From: Pandoraea captiosa
GTDB taxonomy: Bacteria; Pseudomonadota; Gammaproteobacteria; Burkholderiales; Burkholderiaceae
Length of the DNA: 64,000 nucleotides
Direction of reading: 5' to 3'
Assembly: GCF_902459775.1 (NCBI RefSeq)
Contig: NZ_CABPSQ010000001.1
Span: 1,054,001 to 1,118,000, forward strand
Below are positions 61,749 through 64,000 of the stretch, in pieces. The position numbers and the translations under genes are program-made. Under the pieces are notes generated by a model, which worked only from the letters and a program-made list of their open reading frames with translations, was not told the origin of the DNA and did not search any database. Position 1 is the first letter of the stretch, and each line of letters starts with the position of its first letter.

Positions 61749-63248
61749 ATGCATTGCCCTTTACCCGCCGCGGCTTCTGCTTCTGCTACCGGCGCCGACG
61801 CCGTCGTTTCGCTTGCTGAAGACACGGGCTTCATTGCGGCCTATCTGAACGACATGCAGCGTGCCGTCGCTGGTGATACCAGCGATAGCGACGATAGCGG
61901 CCCTGATATCGATCTCACGATCAGCGGCGAAGGTGCGTTGCCGTGCGCCTTTCCCTACACCGACTTCGCCACGTCGGCCATTGCAACGGCCACGCTGGCC
62001 GTGGCCGGACTGACGACGGGTGCGGCAGGCGACTACGGCCTGAATGAGCGCGCCGTAATGCCTCGTGTGAACGTCGACCGGCGCTTGGCGTCCTTCTGGT
62101 TTCAAACGTCCTTGCGTGCCCAGGGCTGGTCATCCCCCCCGATGTGGGACCCGATCGCCGGTGACTATCGAACCGAGGATGGCTGGATTCGGTTGCACAC
62201 GAACGCCGCGCACCATCGCGCGGCGGCACTGGCGGTGCTCGACGTCGAAGCACAGCGTGAGGACGTGGCGCGCGCCGTGTCGGCGTGGAAAGCCGACGCG
62301 CTGGAGCACGCCGTCGTCGCGCAGGGGGGCTGCGCTGCTGCCATGCGCACGCTGGCGCAATGGCGCGAGCATCCGCAAGGCATGGCCGTCGCGGCCGCGC
62401 CGCTATTGCAATGGGAGACCTTCGACGCGGCCGATACCTCCCGCCTGCGGCAGTGGAAACCGATGCGCGAGCGGCCGCTGAGCGGCATTCGCGTACTCGA
62501 TCTGACACGTATCCTCGCGGGTCCGACGGCCACGCGCTTTCTCGCGGGCTTCGGTGCACAGGTGCTACGCATCGATCCGCCAGGCTGGGACGAAGTCGGC
62601 ACGGTGCCCGAAGTCGTGCAGGGCAAGCGATGCGCCCGACTCGACCTGAAGCAGGCGGACGGGCGAGCCGCGCTGGAGGATTTGCTTCGCGACGCGGACA
62701 TCGTCGTCCACGGCTACCGGCCCGATGCACTGGAACGTTTGGGACTTGGCGCTGCACGCCGTCGCGAACTCAACCCGGCACTGATCGACATCTCGCTCGA
62801 CGCCTATGGCTGGCAAGGTCCCTGGCATACCCGGCGTGGCTTCGACAGTCTGGTGCAGATGAGCACCGGCATCGCCGATGCCGGCATGCGCGCCGCGGGC
62901 ACGCAGCGTCCGGTGCCACTGCCCGGCCAGGGCATCGATTACGCGACGGGATATCTCATGGCGGCAGCGGCGGTCCATGCGCTGGCGCTGCGTCAGACGC
63001 GCGGCGCAGGCGCAACGGTCCGTGCGTCGCTCGCGCGCACCGCCCATCTGCTGGTGAGGCATCGCTCGTCGGCCACTGGCCCCACCCCGCTGGCCGAGGA
63101 GACGCCTGCGGACCTGTCGCCGCGCATCGAAGATACGTCATGGGGCCCCGTGCGGCGCGTCGCAACGCCGATGTCGATCGTCGGCACGCCGGTCGATTGG
63201 GCGCTGCCCGCCATGGCGCTGGGTACGGCAACGCCCCGTTGGGCATGA
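61749..63248 (+). CDS. Class III CoA-transferase (CaiB/BaiF family)
   Basis: A 499-residue protein whose C-terminal two thirds (from about residue 250) is a family III CoA-transferase: GIRVLDLTRILAGPTATRFLAGFGAQVLRI, GKRCARLDLKQADGRAALEDLL, and PLPGQGIDYATGYLMAAAAVHAL. The first 240 residues are a related, diverged half-domain (FPYTDFATSAIATATLAVAGL, HTNAAHHRAAALAVL), so the architecture is a double domain. It moves CoA between two acids; the substrate may be the product of the divergent citrate-synthase-like enzyme. Start at MHCPLPAA, before which no strong ribosome site is seen. Confidence 0.84.
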   Translation: MHCPLPAAASASATGADAVVSLAEDTGFIAAYLNDMQRAVAGDTSDSDDSGPDIDLTISGEGALPCAFPYTDFATSAIATATLAVAGLTTGAAGDYGLNERAVMPRVNVDRRLASFWFQTSLRAQGWSSPPMWDPIAGDYRTEDGWIRLHTNAAHHRAAALAVLDVEAQREDVARAVSAWKADALEHAVVAQGGCAAAMRTLAQWREHPQGMAVAAAPLLQWETFDAADTSRLRQWKPMRERPLSGIRVLDLTRILAGPTATRFLAGFGAQVLRIDPPGWDEVGTVPEVVQGKRCARLDLKQADGRAALEDLLRDADIVVHGYRPDALERLGLGAARRRELNPALIDISLDAYGWQGPWHTRRGFDSLVQMSTGIADAGMRAAGTQRPVPLPGQGIDYATGYLMAAAAVHALALRQTRGAGATVRASLARTAHLLVRHRSSATGPTPLAEETPADLSPRIEDTSWGPVRRVATPMSIVGTPVDWALPAMALGTATPRWA

Positions 63249-63348
63249 GCATGGGGAATCGCTGAGCGCGATGCAGGGCGCGTGAGGCACACGCGCCCTG
63301 ACCTGCTTGCCTCGACGTCCTGATCGATCGTTGATCGTAGATCAATCG

Positions 63349-64000
63349 CTAATCGATTGCATGCCGCCTCGCTTGCCGGGCCGCATGCAATTGGCGCTCA
63401 GCCTGACTGAGCAGCGACGAGAGATTGGGAGGTTCGCCGGTTGGCGCCCCGTGCGCGTCGAACGTCATGGGATCGGCCATCGCAATCCCGAAGCTCGCCG
63501 TGAGCGGCAGCACCTCGCCGTTGGGCAGCTTCAGGGCCGTGGCTTCGATGCGTCCGCGCAGCAGTTCGGCAAACTGGCGTGCTCGCGACTCGTCGAGCAC
63601 GCGAGCCAGCACCACGAAGGCGTCCGCCCCCAACCGCGCCACGACATCTCCCGGCTGCGCCGTGTTCAGGCACACCGCACCCACACGACTCAGCACGTCG
63701 TCGCCCACGCTGTGGCCCCATGCTGCATTGATCTGGGTGAAGTTGTCGATATCGAACTTGATCAGCGTGACCCTGCCCGGCGTTGCCGCGGCGCATAACG
63801 TCTGCGCCTGACGCGCCAGCGCCCGCCAGTTCATCAGTCCGGTCAGCGCGTCGGTGTCTGCGGTCATCTCCAGCTCGCCCAATAACCTCGCGCGTTCGCG
63901 CCGCAACTGCACCAGTTCGACGGCGTTGAGTCGCAATACGCGCAGGGCATCGAACACCGCGCTGATTTGGGGACGCTTCAACGGCACGTCTTCGCCGGGC
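63349..64000 (-). CDS. GGDEF-domain protein with degenerate active site (partial, 5' end outside window)
   Basis: The C-terminal 212 residues of a diguanylate-cyclase-like protein; the frame runs out of the window at 64000. A coiled-coil linker (VELVQLRRERARLLGELEM) leads to the GGDEF domain (DALTGLMNWRAL, IKFDIDNFTQINAAWGHSVGDDVLSRVG). The signature loop is GADAF instead of GGDEF, losing the catalytic Glu, so synthesis of c-di-GMP is unlikely. It may be a receptor or a GTP-binding regulator. No RxxD inhibitory-site motif is visible before the loop. Confidence 0.82.
   Translation of the reverse strand, partial: PGEDVPLKRPQISAVFDALRVLRLNAVELVQLRRERARLLGELEMTADTDALTGLMNWRALARQAQTLCAAATPGRVTLIKFDIDNFTQINAAWGHSVGDDVLSRVGAVCLNTAQPGDVVARLGADAFVVLARVLDESRARQFAELLRGRIEATALKLPNGEVLPLTASFGIAMADPMTFDAHGAPTGEPPNLSSLLSQAERQLHAARQARRHAID

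Overview
The window is high-GC DNA from a Gram-negative beta-proteobacterium. Family I.2 lipase plus dedicated foldase, Gram-negative porins, many LysR regulators and MHS/AAHS transporters all point to Burkholderiales, most likely a Burkholderiaceae genus such as Pandoraea (inference; there is no rRNA or marker gene in view). It reads as chromosomal accessory and metabolic DNA. I see no tRNA, rRNA, CRISPR array, insertion sequence, integrase or origin. Both ends cut through a gene: an MFS transporter on the left and a GGDEF protein on the right.

Region 1 (1-10.3 kb) holds two small catabolic modules. One is an aromatic flavin hydroxylase and transporter with a divergent LysR gene. The other is a LysR gene divergent from porin, M20 amidohydrolase and MHS transporter. 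A MORN-repeat exported protein lies between them. Region 2 (10.4-14.4 kb) has the lipase/foldase pair, a ferric-reductase-like gene that has lost its membrane core, and a DUF3592 protein.

Region 3 (14.4-31 kb) is the most interesting part. A LitR/CarH-like MerR regulator, whose own promoter carries a perfect dyad, is followed by folE, a Blc lipocalin and a tiny DUF2256 zinc-finger gene. Next come a FAS1 protein, a second lipocalin, a one-Cys OhrR-like regulator, an ECF sigma factor with an RskA-type membrane anti-sigma, and a five-gene lipid operon (DUF1295, Cfa-like, COG2907 flavoprotein, DUF1365, Cfa). By eye I find one promoter pattern, TGCATCCG-N16-GTAT, correctly placed and oriented before the sigma gene itself, the FAS1 gene, the second lipocalin and the lipid operon. 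This defines a compact envelope/lipid stress regulon next to a probable light-response cluster.

Region 4 (31-33.3 kb) has arsH with an operator-like dyad, a convergent ArsR with C-terminal cysteines, and an unknown membrane protein. Region 5 (33.4-41.4 kb, minus strand) is an eight-gene MoxR-DUF58-DUF4381-BatA-BatB/C-BatD operon ending in an unknown protein and an LprI-like protein. Region 6 (41.7-49.7 kb, plus strand) is a sulfatase module: an exported formylglycine-generating enzyme, a HAD lipoprotein, an arylsulfatase with the CTAGR site, a membrane spermidine-synthase-like protein and a MetA-like outer-membrane protein.

Region 7 (50-54 kb) has a Crp/Fnr regulator divergent from an AprA-like flavoprotein, an AprB-like ferredoxin and a Tat-exported substrate-binding protein. 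Region 8 (54-60 kb) has two exported alpha/beta hydrolases, a tandem degenerate HD-GYP/LuxR regulator, and a DUF2946/PepSY pair that is probably metal-related. Region 9 (60-64 kb) has a DNA-binding-domain/citrate-synthase fusion divergent from a class III CoA-transferase across a perfect palindrome, and a diguanylate cyclase-like protein with a degenerate GGDEF site.
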